NCBI GenBank assembly: GCA_009778325.1
Contig: WRJZ01000048.1
Location: 24,645-88,644 of the forward strand
Reading direction: 5' to 3'
Length of the DNA stretch: 64,000 nucleotides
Source: Candidatus Endomicrobium neocapritermitis
GTDB taxonomy: Bacteria > Elusimicrobiota > Endomicrobiia > Endomicrobiales > Endomicrobiaceae
The notes beneath the pieces were generated by a model. That model ran no database searches. It had not been told where the DNA came from and worked only from the letters and a program-made list of their open reading frames with translations. Position numbers and translations under genes: made by a program. Positions 1 through 8,349 of the stretch are shown here, piece by piece (position 1 is the first letter of the stretch; each line of letters opens with the position of its first letter).

Positions 1-638
1 ATTTTGCCCGGATTAGCTGCCGTGAAAGCAATTACCCTTGTGAGATTTGTATTTTCTTTCATCTCTTTCATATCGGTGCCAAGGCCCGGACCCCACCCAA
101 GCTCTGTTTGCGGCAGCAAAGCGGTTTCATTAATTTTTTCCAGCGCTATATTTAAGTTGTGCATGTAAGAATCTGAAAGATTATACGTTTTTACTATTTT
201 CCAGCCTTCGTGGGAAGTGTATTCAAAAACTATTTTTTCATTGGATTTTGAAACAATTTTATAGTTTGCACCCGGAAAATTCGCCATTACCGGAGCAGCC
301 TGCGGGAGCACTAAATCAATCCATTCGCCGTTCCTTTCTCTGATAGACCAGCTCAAAATCGCGGCGCCTCTGTTTGAAAACACGGCTTTATATTTTGCGG
401 TTTCAACATTAATTTTTTCTTCTTCTATTTTTATGCTTTCTTTAAGAACCGCGGAATCCGAAGATTTTAGAGAAATCGGCTCGGACTGCTGTTCTGAAGA
501 GGATCTCTGCTGCGTTTCTTCAATTTGAGGTTTATTTTCCTGATGTTTTTGCGGCTGTTGCGGCGGCGAAATAAAAAAGTACCATATAAAAATTGTAAGC
601 GATGAAAAAACTACGAACATGATTGTGTTTTTGTTCAT
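1..638 (-). CDS. yidC: Membrane protein insertase YidC (N-terminal part)
   Basis: Inserts and folds inner-membrane proteins, alone or with SecYEG. Only about the first 212 residues lie in the window; the gene runs off the left edge. Visible are an N-terminal membrane anchor (MNKNTIMFVVFSSLTIFIWY), a Q/E/S-rich linker, and the start of the large periplasmic beta-sandwich domain (ETAKYKAVFSNRGAAILSW, then YKIVSKSNEKIVFEYTS). The start is the ATG at 636-638 with AGAGG about 8 nt upstream. It follows rpmH, rnpA and yidD on the same strand, the usual order for this group. The conserved five-helix insertase domain is outside the window. Confidence 0.93.
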   Translation of the reverse strand, partial: MNKNTIMFVVFSSLTIFIWYFFISPPQQPQKHQENKPQIEETQQRSSSEQQSEPISLKSSDSAVLKESIKIEEEKINVETAKYKAVFSNRGAAILSWSIRERNGEWIDLVLPQAAPVMANFPGANYKIVSKSNEKIVFEYTSHEGWKIVKTYNLSDSYMHNLNIALEKINETALLPQTELGWGPGLGTDMKEMKENTNLTRVIAFTAANPGK

Positions 639-660
639 TTAAAAAGCCTCTTTAAAAAAT

Positions 661-745
661 GAAGTTTGGAAGCTTGGAGAGCTTAGAAGTTTAGCAACTG
701 CTTTTGTCTTTACTAAACTTCCAAACTTCTAAACCTCTAATCTTC
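661..745. repeat. Intergenic inverted repeat, GAAGTTTGGAAGC family
   Basis: Left arm (GAAGTTTGGAAGCTTGGAG) and right arm (CTTCCAAACTTCTAAACCTC) are complementary around a core with GCAACTGCTTTTGTCTTTAC. It lies between yidD and yidC and supplies the last codons and stop of yidD. Confidence 0.85.
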
Positions 746-961
746 TTGCCGTTTTACCGGTACTTCATCTATGCCGCCTTTGCAAAACGGATGGCAGCGT
801 ATGATTCTTTTAAAAGCAAGAAAAGAGCCTTTAAAAAAACCGTGTATTTCTATTGCCTGATAAGCATAAGTTGAACAGCTCGGGGTAAACCTGCATCTGG
901 GGGGAAGGGTTGAAGATATTACCTTATAACACCTTATCATGAAAAGCGCGATATGTTTCAT
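737..961 (-). CDS. yidD: Membrane protein insertion efficiency factor YidD
   Basis: Small cytoplasmic-face membrane protein of 74 residues that assists YidC-dependent insertion. It has the family pattern: an N-terminal amphipathic helix (MKHIALFMIRCYKVISS), then PPRCRFTPSCSTYAYQAIEIHG, then RIIRCHPFCKGGIDEVP. Length is typical. It sits between rnpA and yidC, as in most bacteria. The last residues (RQED) and the stop are provided by the arm of the adjacent intergenic repeat, so the C-terminus has probably been rewritten by the repeat. Confidence 0.95.
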   Translation of the reverse strand: MKHIALFMIRCYKVISSTLPPRCRFTPSCSTYAYQAIEIHGFFKGSFLAFKRIIRCHPFCKGGIDEVPVKRQED

Positions 962-979
962 AAAAACCTTTTTAACAGC

Positions 980-1080
980 AGAGTTCAGAGTTCAAATGTC
1001 GTGTTTCGCCTTTGGCGAAACTGATAATAGGTTTTCGCTTTGCGAAAACTCCATATCTGAACTCTGAACTTTGAACTCTA
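980..1080. repeat. Intergenic inverted repeat with two internal hairpins
   Basis: Outer arms are AGAGTTCAGAGTTCAAA and its complement CTGAACTCTGAACTTTGAACTC. Between them are two small perfect hairpins with TTT loops, GTTTCGCCTTTGGCGAAAC and TTTTCGCTTTGCGAAAA. It lies between rnpA and yidD. Confidence 0.9.
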
Positions 1081-1440
1081 TTCTTTGCTTTTATAAAGCC
1101 CCGCGCTTTCAAGGGAATTAAGAATAATCTTTTTTAAACTTCCGTAATCCAGCGATGCGGTTTCCGGTTTGGAGATAAAAATTAAATCCAAACCCGGTTC
1201 CAACGAATGCTTGTTTGTCCTGAAAATTTCTCTCAGTCTTCTTTTAGTCCGGTTTCTTATAACGGCTGTCCCGACTTTGCGCGGGGTAACCAGTCCTAGC
1301 CGTCTGATGCGCTGACCTTCATTTATATAAGCCAGAATTCTAATGGACTTGTTGTCAAATTTTAATCCTTTCTTAAATACTTTATTAAAATCTTTCTGAA
1401 GATGAAGCCTTTCGCGATAATAAAAAGAAAACTGGTTCAT
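1078..1440 (-). CDS. rnpA: Ribonuclease P protein component
   Basis: Protein subunit of RNase P, which with the M1-type RNA matures the 5' ends of tRNAs. The 120-residue length is normal. The signature helix AVIRNRTKRRLREIFR (the RNR motif) is present near residues 60-75, and the N-terminal segment (RLHLQKDFNKVFKKG) is the aromatic-lined cleft region. It lies directly downstream of rpmH. The C-terminal few residues overlap the arm of an intergenic repeat. Confidence 0.96.
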   Translation of the reverse strand: MNQFSFYYRERLHLQKDFNKVFKKGLKFDNKSIRILAYINEGQRIRRLGLVTPRKVGTAVIRNRTKRRLREIFRTNKHSLEPGLDLIFISKPETASLDYGSLKKIILNSLESAGLYKSKE

Positions 1441-1442
1441 TT

Positions 1443-1525
1443 TAGAAGCTTGGAGAGCTTAGAAGTTTAGAAGTTTAGCAACGGATTTTGTTGTTGCCAA
1501 ACTTCTAAGCTTCTAAACTTCTTAT
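1443..1525. repeat. Intergenic inverted repeat, AGAAGTTTAG family
   Basis: Arms TTAGAAGCTTGGAGAGCTTA and GCTTCTAAACTTCTTATCC flank the core GCAACGGATTTTGTTGTTGC. It is located between rpmH and rnpA and is related to the copy at 661-745. Confidence 0.85.
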
Positions 1526-1535
1526 CCTCTGCCTT

Positions 1536-1670
1536 TTATGCGCTTAAAGTTTTGCGGCCTTTTCTTCTGCGCGCGGACAATACTCTTCTTCCGCCGGGAG
1601 TTGCCATTCTGGCCATAAAACCGATTTTTTTCTTTCTTCTGTCTTTGTTGGGCTGAAATGTTCTTCTCAT
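1536..1670 (-). CDS. rpmH: 50S ribosomal protein L34
   Basis: A 44-residue basic protein. It begins [20 protein letters not shown] and has the L34 signature [20 protein letters not shown]. The start ATG is at 1668-1670 and the stop at 1536-1538. It heads the rpmH-rnpA-yidD-yidC cluster. In many bacteria dnaA is divergent from rpmH; here a secreted hydrolase occupies that place and no dnaA is in the window. Confidence 0.96.
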   Translation of the reverse strand: MRRTFQPNKDRRKKKIGFMARMATPGGRRVLSARRRKGRKTLSA

Positions 1671-2066
1671 TGCAATTGAAATCCTTTGGGAACAAAGTTC
1701 CCTTTTTAAGTGTAAAGCTTCAGTGTCGTTCTAATTTAGGAGGCAAAGCCTCGCCTCCTTTGAATATTTAGAAATACTTTGGTATTATATCTAAAATTCA
1801 ATATAAAAATCAAATTAGAGGCACAGATGTCACGACAAACGCATGAAAGCCCTTGACGCCTTTACAGAGCAACGGCATGATGTACGCCTTCGGCGAATGA
1901 TATCGCTTCGCTAATGATGTATTGCCGCTTTGCGGCAACATGATGTAATGTGTCCTTGTCTTTAATGTGTACGAATTACATACATCATTTCCGAAGGAAA
2001 CATCATGCACAACGTGTACATCATGTCCCGCAGGGACACATCATTGCCTTTATAGCGGTTATGTAT
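1671..2066. other. Divergent intergenic region packed with palindromes
   Basis: This gap separates minus-strand rpmH from the plus-strand hydrolase. Near rpmH are two mini-palindromes, GGGAACAAAGTTCCC (1688-1702) and GAGGCAAAGCCTC (1740-1752). The rest is mainly the large nested repeat at 1874-2048. I see no clear DnaA box here and no convincing paired -35/-10 on either strand. Open frames across this stretch are made of repeat sequence and are not called. Confidence 0.7.
1874..2048. repeat. Large nested inverted repeat, CATGATGTA family
   Basis: Left-arm units of the type CATGATGTA and right-arm units of the type TACATCATG alternate with small hairpins: GCCTTCGGC, TGCCGCTTTGCGGCA, TTTCCGAAGGAAA and GTCCCGCAGGGAC. 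The centre, TGTCCTTGTCTTTAATGTG, resembles the core of the other repeat families. The outermost ends are GGCATGATG and CATCATTGCC. Confidence 0.85.
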
Positions 2067-3479
2067 ATGAAAAGAATAATTTTGGTTTTGCTTTCGGTAT
2101 TTCTTTTTTCTTTAAACGTTTTTGCCGCGGATATAATAGGGCAGTGGCACGGCGTTCTTAAAGAGCACGGCGTTTATTTGAAAGTCATATTAAATATCGC
2201 AAAATCAGCGGGCGGATACGAATATGCCGCGACGTTTGACAGCCCGCGCCAAAACGCAAAAGGTATCCCTGTAACATCCTTTATCTTTGAAGGCAATTCT
2301 CTTAAATTCAGGATTATTGAACTGGGGATAGAATACAGAGGTTCTTTGGAAGAAGACGGCATTATAAAAGGAATTTTTGAGCAAAACGGTTTGGCTTTTA
2401 CAGTTAATTTTTCAAGGGAAGAAATTAAGCGTCCGCAGGAACCGTCAAAACCATATCCGTATATTGAAAAAGAAGTCAGGTTTGAAAACAAAGCGGCCGG
2501 CATAACGCTGTCAGGCACATTGACAATACCGCGCGGAAGCAAAAAGCAGAGTTTTCCCGCGGTTGTGCTTATAAGCGGCAGCGGGCCGAATAACAGGGAT
2601 GAAGAAGTTTTCGGGCATAAGCCTTTTTTAGTTATTGCCGATTATCTTACAAGAAACGGGATTGCCGTTTTGCGTTATGATAAACGCGGCACGGGCAGAT
2701 CGTCCGGAACTGTTAAAGGAAGCACAACGGAAGATTTCGCGGCAGACGCGGCTGCGGCCGTAGAGTATCTTAAAACAAGAAAAGAAATTGACGCGAACAA
2801 TATAGGTTTAATAGGCCACAGCGAAGGCGCTGCAATAGCTGCAATGATAGCGGCAAAACAAAAGCGCATTATGTTTATTGTTTTGCTTGCGGGACAAGGG
2901 CTGCCCGGAAAAGAAATTATTTTAAAGCAAAAAAAAATGATCGGAAAAGTTTCGAAAGTTAAAAAGAAAGAGCTGAAACGGGAAATTGAAACAACAAAGA
3001 ATGTTATTAATATAGTAGGTATGGCAAATACAGGGCGGCAGAGAGGCGAGTTATTGCAGTATCTCGGAAAGAGATATGACGGCTTTACCCATAAGGAAGT
3101 TCCAAAGGGGGTAGGCAAGCCGGACTTTATGCGTTCATATATCAGCACATATATGGACCCATGGATGCGTTATTTTTTAAGCTATAATCCGGCGGATGAT
3201 CTTAAAGAGGTAAAGTGTCCGGTGCTTGCGCTTGGCGGCAGCAAAGATTTGCAGGTTTCTGCTAAGGATAATCTGCAGGCAATAAAAGAAGTTCTGGAAA
3301 AAAGCGGCAATCCTGACGTGACCGTAAAAATGTACCATGGTTTAAATCATATGTTTCAGGAATGTAAAACCGGGCTGCCTTCGGAGTATCCGTTTATAGA
3401 CCAGACTTTTTCGCCAAATGTTTTATCGGATATTTTGGAGTGGATAAAAGAAAGGATAATAAAAAAGAGTGGAGAGTGA
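2067..3479 (+). CDS. Secreted alpha/beta hydrolase
   Basis: Putative exported esterase or acyl-peptidase-like enzyme of 470 residues. A signal peptide (MKRIILVLLSVFLFSLNVFA) is followed by an all-beta N-terminal region (residues about 22-130) and an alpha/beta hydrolase domain. The nucleophile elbow is GLIGHSEGAA, the likely acid is in LGGSKDLQV, and the likely histidine is in GLNHMFQ. The start is taken at the ATG that begins the signal peptide; an ATG two codons earlier is equally possible. The longer open frame reaching back to 1950 is repeat sequence. The last codons (KKSGE) come from the arm of the next repeat. The natural substrate cannot be told. Confidence 0.85.
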   Translation: MKRIILVLLSVFLFSLNVFAADIIGQWHGVLKEHGVYLKVILNIAKSAGGYEYAATFDSPRQNAKGIPVTSFIFEGNSLKFRIIELGIEYRGSLEEDGIIKGIFEQNGLAFTVNFSREEIKRPQEPSKPYPYIEKEVRFENKAAGITLSGTLTIPRGSKKQSFPAVVLISGSGPNNRDEEVFGHKPFLVIADYLTRNGIAVLRYDKRGTGRSSGTVKGSTTEDFAADAAAAVEYLKTRKEIDANNIGLIGHSEGAAIAAMIAAKQKRIMFIVLLAGQGLPGKEIILKQKKMIGKVSKVKKKELKREIETTKNVINIVGMANTGRQRGELLQYLGKRYDGFTHKEVPKGVGKPDFMRSYISTYMDPWMRYFLSYNPADDLKEVKCPVLALGGSKDLQVSAKDNLQAIKEVLEKSGNPDVTVKMYHGLNHMFQECKTGLPSEYPFIDQTFSPNVLSDILEWIKERIIKKSGE

Positions 3480-3595
3480 AAAGTGAAGAGTGGAGATATT
3501 GAATTTCGGCTTCGCCGAAATCTAATTACTTATTTTTCGCAAAGCGAAAACACATTATCTTCACTTTTCACTCTCCACTCTTCACTCTGCCGTTA
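3467..3595. repeat. Intergenic inverted repeat, GAGTGGAGAGTGAAAAG family
   Basis: Arms GAGTGGAGAGTGAAAAGTGA and TCACTTTTCACTCTCCACTC enclose hairpins TTTCGGCTTCGCCGAAA and a TTTTTCGCAAAGCGAAAA-type hairpin. The right end reads CCGTTAAA and is followed by the GGGG Shine-Dalgarno of the next gene. The left arm contains the stop codon of the hydrolase. Confidence 0.92.
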
Positions 3596-3608
3596 AAAAA
3601 GGGGAAAA

Positions 3609-4886
3609 ATGAAAAAAATTTTAATCGTATCATTGATTGCTTTATTTGTATCACAGCCGGTTTTGGCTGACGGGGAAAAAAACATTAGTTTTATTTTTGA
3701 CGGGCTTGCGAGAATACGCTACGAATTTCATAATAATAATAAGACTTTGGGTTCGAAAAACGACGAGCGCGATTATTTCAGATTTAAATTTTCCGGCGGA
3801 GTGCTGGCAGACTTTTATGATGTTTTTTCTATTTACGGAAGGCTTACCAATGAAAGCCGTTCGTACATATACAATGCCGGCGGAAACGCGGAATATAATA
3901 TAGATGAAGTAGTTATCGACAATCTTTTTTTAAGTATTCCTAAACTGTTTGGCACAATCGACATAAAAGCAGGAAGAATGGATTTGGCGATTTCCGAATA
4001 CGGCGAAGGCTTTTTGATTGCCGACGGAACGCCCTTGGACGGTTCAAAAACGTTTTATTTTAACGCCGCGAGAATGAGATATTCCGCGCCGGAAAGCAGC
4101 ATAGAACTTTTAAGCGTATATAATACCGAATACGATGACCTGCCTGTCATAAATGACCAAGACATAAGAATAAACGATTCGCTTGAAACGGCTTTTATAA
4201 TTTACGGCAGAAAAAAAATCAATGAAAAGCTTTACATAGAGCCGTATTATATGTGGAAAACGGAAGCGTCGGGCCCGTTTGGAAATGACGTTTCAATAAA
4301 CACTTTCGGCTCTTACGTTAAATACGATATGGAAAAAGCCGTTATACGCGCGCAGGCCGCGGTGCAGCTTGGCAATTATAACGATGAAATAGGCCGCGCT
4401 TTCGGCGGATACGCGTATCTGGATATCCCCGTTATGGATATTGTAAAACCGTTCAGCATAGGATATGTCTATCTTTCGGGCGACGATGAAAACTCGCAAA
4501 CCGTTGAAGCGTGGAATCCGGTTTTCGGACGTTACCCGGCGCTGTCGGACATACTGCATGCGCTTTATTCGCAGGAATCCGGATATGGTTATTGGACAAA
4601 TCTGCAGCTTTTAAAATTTGAAACTACTTTTAAACCTTTAAAAAGAATGTCGATAATCGCAAGCTATAATTTTGTTTACGCGAATGAAACGGTAACAAGC
4701 ACTACTAGCACAATTTTCGGCACAGGCAAACACAGGGGAAATCTGGCGCGCTGCAGAATCGCATATAATTTTTCCAAAAATTTCAGCTCTTATGTGTCAG
4801 GAGAATATTTTGTTCCCGGCGATTTTTACTATAAAGGCGCAAAAAATGCTTCGTTTTTAAGAATTGAGTTTATGGCGAAGATATAA
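3609..4886 (+). CDS. Outer-membrane porin-like beta-barrel protein
   Basis: 425-residue exported protein with a clear signal peptide (MKKILIVSLIALFVSQPVLA). The rest is alternating amphipathic beta strands rich in aromatic residues, of the type IFDGLARIRYEF, ending in a terminal strand (FLRIEFMAKI). The pattern resembles alginate-export/OprD-like barrels, though specificity cannot be assigned. Start choice is supported by GGGG 5 nt before the ATG. The next gene, a lipoprotein, starts 27 nt downstream, so the two may form an envelope operon. Confidence 0.78.
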   Translation: MKKILIVSLIALFVSQPVLADGEKNISFIFDGLARIRYEFHNNNKTLGSKNDERDYFRFKFSGGVLADFYDVFSIYGRLTNESRSYIYNAGGNAEYNIDEVVIDNLFLSIPKLFGTIDIKAGRMDLAISEYGEGFLIADGTPLDGSKTFYFNAARMRYSAPESSIELLSVYNTEYDDLPVINDQDIRINDSLETAFIIYGRKKINEKLYIEPYYMWKTEASGPFGNDVSINTFGSYVKYDMEKAVIRAQAAVQLGNYNDEIGRAFGGYAYLDIPVMDIVKPFSIGYVYLSGDDENSQTVEAWNPVFGRYPALSDILHALYSQESGYGYWTNLQLLKFETTFKPLKRMSIIASYNFVYANETVTSTTSTIFGTGKHRGNLARCRIAYNFSKNFSSYVSGEYFVPGDFYYKGAKNASFLRIEFMAKI

Positions 4887-4890
4887 AAAA

Positions 4891-4916
4891 GAGTGAAGAG
4901 CGGAGAGTGAAAAGTG
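4891..4916 (+). repeat. Solo half of a GAGTGAAGAG-type repeat
   Basis: Only a left arm (GAGTGAAGAGCGGAGAGTGA...) is present, without hairpins or right arm. It spans the gap between the porin and lipoprotein genes and contains the GTG start of the latter. Confidence 0.75.
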
Positions 4917-5390
4917 AAAAAGACGAATATTAAAGAATTATTCACAGTTTTGCTGCCAGCTTTGCTGGTAACTTTGTTACTAAGCGGAATTTTCATTTTT
5001 GCGGCGTGTTCAAGAGGCGGAAATAACTCCGACGGGAATACGAATGTAAGGTCTGTTGAGATTGTTTCCGAAGACGCCGAGAGCGTAAAAATAGGCAAAA
5101 AAGAACATTTTGTGTTCGAGGAATACGCGGAGTTTGAGGTAATTTTGAGAGATGCCTCCAATAATGAAATTACGGTGGACGACCCTCAAAATATTGTCTG
5201 GACATTGGACGGCGCGGACACGGATAATTTTTATTTCTTAGATTCCTCTTCTTTATCAAGCTCAACCGGCGCATATGTAACCGTTCAATTTGATTTTACG
5301 GCTCCGTACGATACCGAAGCAGAGCTGAAAGTTTCATACAAAGGCTTAAGCAAGAAAGTTAATCTGACCGTGGATGATATTGATATATAA
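4914..5390 (+). CDS. Lipoprotein with Ig-like domain
   Basis: 158 residues. The N-terminal hydrophobic stretch ends in a lipobox (GIFIFAAC, cysteine near residue 33), so the product is probably a lipid-anchored envelope protein. The rest (VRSVEIVSEDAES onward to KVNLTVDDIDI) looks like a bacterial Ig-like beta domain. The start is a GTG lying inside a repeat half-arm; the purine-rich GGAGAG of that arm is the only Shine-Dalgarno-like sequence. A strong terminator follows. Function unknown. Confidence 0.75.
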   Translation: MKKTNIKELFTVLLPALLVTLLLSGIFIFAACSRGGNNSDGNTNVRSVEIVSEDAESVKIGKKEHFVFEEYAEFEVILRDASNNEITVDDPQNIVWTLDGADTDNFYFLDSSSLSSSTGAYVTVQFDFTAPYDTEAELKVSYKGLSKKVNLTVDDIDI

Positions 5391-5421
5391 CGGATTAACA
5401 CACGCTAAATCTTATAAAAAC

Positions 5422-5465
5422 AAAAAAGCGGAAATCCGATAAAAAGATTTCCGCTTTTTTTATTT
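5422..5465 (+). terminator. Rho-independent terminator
   Basis: A 15-bp perfect stem (AAAAAAGCGGAAATC with GATTTCCGCTTTTTT) is followed by a T-rich run. It closes the porin/lipoprotein unit. Confidence 0.9.
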
Positions 5466-5580
5466 TTGGGAGCCCAGTTCTTGCTTGACTTTATGTGATT
5501 TATAAGCTACAATTATAACAGAGCCGAAGTTCCTTCTCATATTTCATATTTTCATTGTTTCCAATAAAGGAGAATCTAAT

Positions 5581-5895
5581 GTGAAGATAAAATTCTATGA
5601 AACAAGCGATGGAAAAATTCCATTCACGATTTGGTTTGAAAGTTTAAAAGATAATGTTGTAAAAACAAAAGTTATGGCAAAACTCGAATTTCTGAGAATC
5701 GGCAACTTCTCAAACTGCAAACCTGTCGGAGAAGGAGTTTTTGAAAGAAAACTGCACGGAATAAGAATATATTTCATAAAGCACGGAAATGAACTTATAG
5801 TCTTGCTTCTTGGCGGCGAAAAAGACAAACAACAGCAAAGGGATATAGAAAAGGCAAAAGAATATTATAAGGATTGGAAGAAAAGGTTTTTGTAA
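5581..5895 (+). CDS. HigB/RelE-type toxin (phage Gp49-like)
   Basis: 104-residue basic protein of the RelE/HigB mRNA-interferase type. Typical features are an N-terminal beta strand with FYETSDGKIPFTIWFESL, the central segment VGEGVFERKLHGIRIYFIKHGNELIVLLLGG, and a C-terminal helix with KAKEYYKDWKKRF. The start is GTG with GGAG about 8 nt upstream; an in-frame ATG is not available (the overlapping ATG runs straight into a stop). It precedes the antitoxin, the reversed order typical of higBA. Target and activity are inferred from the family. Confidence 0.85.
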   Translation: MKIKFYETSDGKIPFTIWFESLKDNVVKTKVMAKLEFLRIGNFSNCKPVGEGVFERKLHGIRIYFIKHGNELIVLLLGGEKDKQQQRDIEKAKEYYKDWKKRFL

Positions 5896-5955
5896 TGCGG
5901 ATACAGCGACAAAGAAGTACCGACGGTGCATATTTCAATTAAAAAGAGGCGTCAA

Positions 5956-6303
5956 ATGAAAATAAAAAAGAGAGTAAAATCAACTCCGAAGAACTCAAAA
6001 TCTTATGAAGATTTCAGAAAAGAGTATTTCTCTGAAAATCCCGAAGATATTGAGCTGTTGAAAGAATCTCTGATAGAAGAATTCAACGACAGTGAAGATA
6101 TGAAATTGGAAGAACTTTTGAAAGCTTTAAAAGAAGTTATGAAGCTTGAAGGGATAAGCAAGGTAGCAAAAAAAACCAAGCTCAGCAGAGAAAACTTGCA
6201 CAGGTCTTTTGCAGAAGACGGAAATCCTACTATTAAAACCGTAAGCAAGATAGTTGACTGTTTGGGGTACAGAGTAAAACTTGTCCATTCTTCTTCAAAA
6301 TGA
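5956..6303 (+). CDS. HigA-type antitoxin, helix-turn-helix
   Basis: 115-residue partner of the upstream toxin. A charged N-terminal part is followed by an HTH_3/XRE-like DNA-binding region (LEGISKVAKKTKLSRENLHR, then EDGNPTIKTVSKIVDCLGYRVKLV), the form usual for addiction-module antidotes. The ATG at 5956 is chosen because AGAGGC lies just upstream; a longer frame from 5926 lacks one. The gap to the toxin is 60 nt. By family habit it should repress its own promoter; no operator was recognised. A terminator follows. Confidence 0.87.
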   Translation: MKIKKRVKSTPKNSKSYEDFRKEYFSENPEDIELLKESLIEEFNDSEDMKLEELLKALKEVMKLEGISKVAKKTKLSRENLHRSFAEDGNPTIKTVSKIVDCLGYRVKLVHSSSK

Positions 6304-6312
6304 GCTGTTCAT

Positions 6313-6350
6313 AAAAAAGCGCCGTAAGATTTTACGGCGCTTTTTTATTC
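6313..6350 (+). terminator. Rho-independent terminator after the toxin-antitoxin pair
   Basis: The stem AAAAAAGCGCCGTAA pairs with TTACGGCGCTTTTTT, giving a GC-rich hairpin with a T tail, just after the antitoxin stop. Confidence 0.92.
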
Positions 6351-6554
6351 TGTAAAAATCTTTACAGAATGAAAATTTAACAATTTATTTTTTACTTGTT
6401 CCTTATTACTTGCTTTTTGCTTTTGCCGTTACTCTGCCTCTTCGCATCTCTGCATTTCTGCCTCATTCTTTTCCTTGCGGAAATACTCTAAAAAAGATAA
6501 AATTGTAACATTATAATCAGGCCAAAAAAATACTCCTTTGCAGAGGTTTTGTTT

Positions 6555-8273
6555 ATGAAAAAGATATTGTTATTGTCAGGCGACGAAGCTGTTGCGCGCG
6601 GCGCGTATGAAGCCGGATTAAAATTGGCGGCGGCTTATCCCGGAACGCCATCGACGGAAATTTTGGAGTATCTTACGCAATTTCCCGAAGTTGACGCCAG
6701 ATGGGCGGTAAATGAAAAAACCTCTTATGAAATAGCTTTGGGCGCTTCAATCGCAGGCGTGAGAAGCATGTATTCGTCAAAACATGTCGGTTTAAACGTG
6801 GCAATGGACCCTCTTATGACGTCCGCTTATACGGGCGTTACCGGCGGTTTTGTGGTTGTCGTTGCGGATGACCCGCAGATGGCGTCGTCTCAAAATGAGC
6901 AGGATGACAGGCTTATCGCGAAATTCGCGAAAATTCCTATGCTTGAACCTTCAAGCCCCAGAGAAGCTTATCTAATGGCGCGAAGCGCCTTTGATTTAAG
7001 CGAAAAGTTTGATACTCCCGTGATGATCCGCATTACTACCCGCGTTGCGCACACAAAAGAAGACGTTGAAATCGGCGAAAGAAACGAAGTGCCGGACAAA
7101 CCTTTTGTCCCTAATCCCGCGAAATACGTTATGATTCCCGGATATGCTTATAAAAAACATATTGCATTGGAAGCCAAGCTTTTGGAAATGGCGAAATATT
7201 CGGACGAAAGTTCTCTAAACTTTATTGAGATAAACGACAATTCTATGGGGATTATAACCAGCGGCGTTTCTTATCTTTACGCGAAAGAAGCGTTCCCTAA
7301 CGCCTCTTTTTTAAAAATAGGTTTTTCCTATCCTTTTCCTGATGAAAAAATTAAACAATTTGCAAAAGAGGTCAAAGACCTCTATGTTATAGAAGAGCTT
7401 GAACCGTTTATAGAAGAGCATGTTAAGCAGCTGTACATACCCGTGAAAGCCAAAGATGTTTCTTACAGAATCGGGGAATTAAACCCTGGGCTGGTTAAAG
7501 AAATAATCGAAGGTAAGAAAAAAGTTGAAAAACCTTCCACTGCGAGAAAACCGGTTTTATGTCCCGGCTGTTCGCATCGTCCGGTATTTTATGCTTTAAA
7601 AAAGTTGAAAGCCATAGTCGCCGGCGATATCGGCTGTTATACCTTAGGAACTTTAAAGCCGCTGGACGCTATGCATACAACCGTGTGTATGGGCGGCGGC
7701 GTTACGCTTTTTGACAGCATGTCTAAAATTTTGGGACATAATAAAGTTGTCGGTGTCGTAGGAGATTCTACTTTTGTGCATTCCGGAATAGAAGGACTGA
7801 TTGACGCGGCGTATAACGGAGCAAAAGGGCTTCTTTTGGTTTTGGATAATTCGACAACCGGGATGACAGGCTGCCAGAATAACCCCGCAACGGGTTTTAC
7901 AGCAAAAGGCGAAAAAACAAAGAAACTTAGCATCGAAGATATCAGCAAAGCCGCGGGAGCGGATATTGTCGAAACGATAGGCGCTTATGCCGATAATCTT
8001 GCGGATAAAATTCATGAATTAATGAACAAAGACGCATTGTCGGTTTTGATAGTAAGATATCCGTGCAAGGTGTTGACAAAAGCAAAAGACCCGATACCTG
8101 TTTTTGACGGCGCGAACTGCAAAAACTGCGGCGCGTGCCTTCAGATTGACTGTCCGGCAATACACAGAAACGAAGCCGGAAATATTGTTTTGGAAGAGTA
8201 TTTGTGCGCGGGCTGCGATCTTTGCGTAAGAATGTGTAAGTTTGGAGCGTTGAAAAAGGCAGAGAACAGATAA
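6555..8273 (+). CDS. iorA: Indolepyruvate:ferredoxin oxidoreductase, alpha subunit
   Basis: Large subunit (573 residues) of the enzyme that oxidatively decarboxylates aryl pyruvates to aryl-acetyl-CoA and reduces ferredoxin. Order: N-terminal pyrimidine-binding region (GDEAVARGAYEAGLKLAAAYPGTPSTEI), TPP-binding region with CPGCSHRPVFYAL, GDIGCYTLG and GDSTFVHSGIEGL, and two C-terminal 4Fe-4S clusters (CKNCGACLQIDCPAI; CAGCDLCVRMCKFGAL). Start ATG 6555 has GCAGAGG 8 nt upstream. A 15-bp palindrome (GAGGTCAAAGACCTC, 7368-7382) encodes KEVKDL inside it. iorB follows at once. Confidence 0.96.
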   Translation: MKKILLLSGDEAVARGAYEAGLKLAAAYPGTPSTEILEYLTQFPEVDARWAVNEKTSYEIALGASIAGVRSMYSSKHVGLNVAMDPLMTSAYTGVTGGFVVVVADDPQMASSQNEQDDRLIAKFAKIPMLEPSSPREAYLMARSAFDLSEKFDTPVMIRITTRVAHTKEDVEIGERNEVPDKPFVPNPAKYVMIPGYAYKKHIALEAKLLEMAKYSDESSLNFIEINDNSMGIITSGVSYLYAKEAFPNASFLKIGFSYPFPDEKIKQFAKEVKDLYVIEELEPFIEEHVKQLYIPVKAKDVSYRIGELNPGLVKEIIEGKKKVEKPSTARKPVLCPGCSHRPVFYALKKLKAIVAGDIGCYTLGTLKPLDAMHTTVCMGGGVTLFDSMSKILGHNKVVGVVGDSTFVHSGIEGLIDAAYNGAKGLLLVLDNSTTGMTGCQNNPATGFTAKGEKTKKLSIEDISKAAGADIVETIGAYADNLADKIHELMNKDALSVLIVRYPCKVLTKAKDPIPVFDGANCKNCGACLQIDCPAIHRNEAGNIVLEEYLCAGCDLCVRMCKFGALKKAENR

Positions 8274-8349
8274 TAGAGAAAAAAGAATAAATACGGCAAC
8301 CCCCTCGTTAGATGCAGGGCACGGTTGGGGCGAAATAAGGGGATTAAAT

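Noticed and set aside
1950..2066. N-terminal extension of the hydrolase gene
   Set aside because: It is encoded by the CATGATGTA-family repeat; the signal peptide begins at 2067.
661..3595. Intergenic palindromes as ordinary Rho-independent terminators
   Set aside because: Arms are too long, most copies lack a T tract after the stem, and small internal hairpins and varied arm families do not fit terminators, although some may end transcripts.
8274..8349. Possible riboswitch or leader between iorA and iorB
   Set aside because: Only a short CAACC/GGTTG pairing is seen; no recognised riboswitch core.
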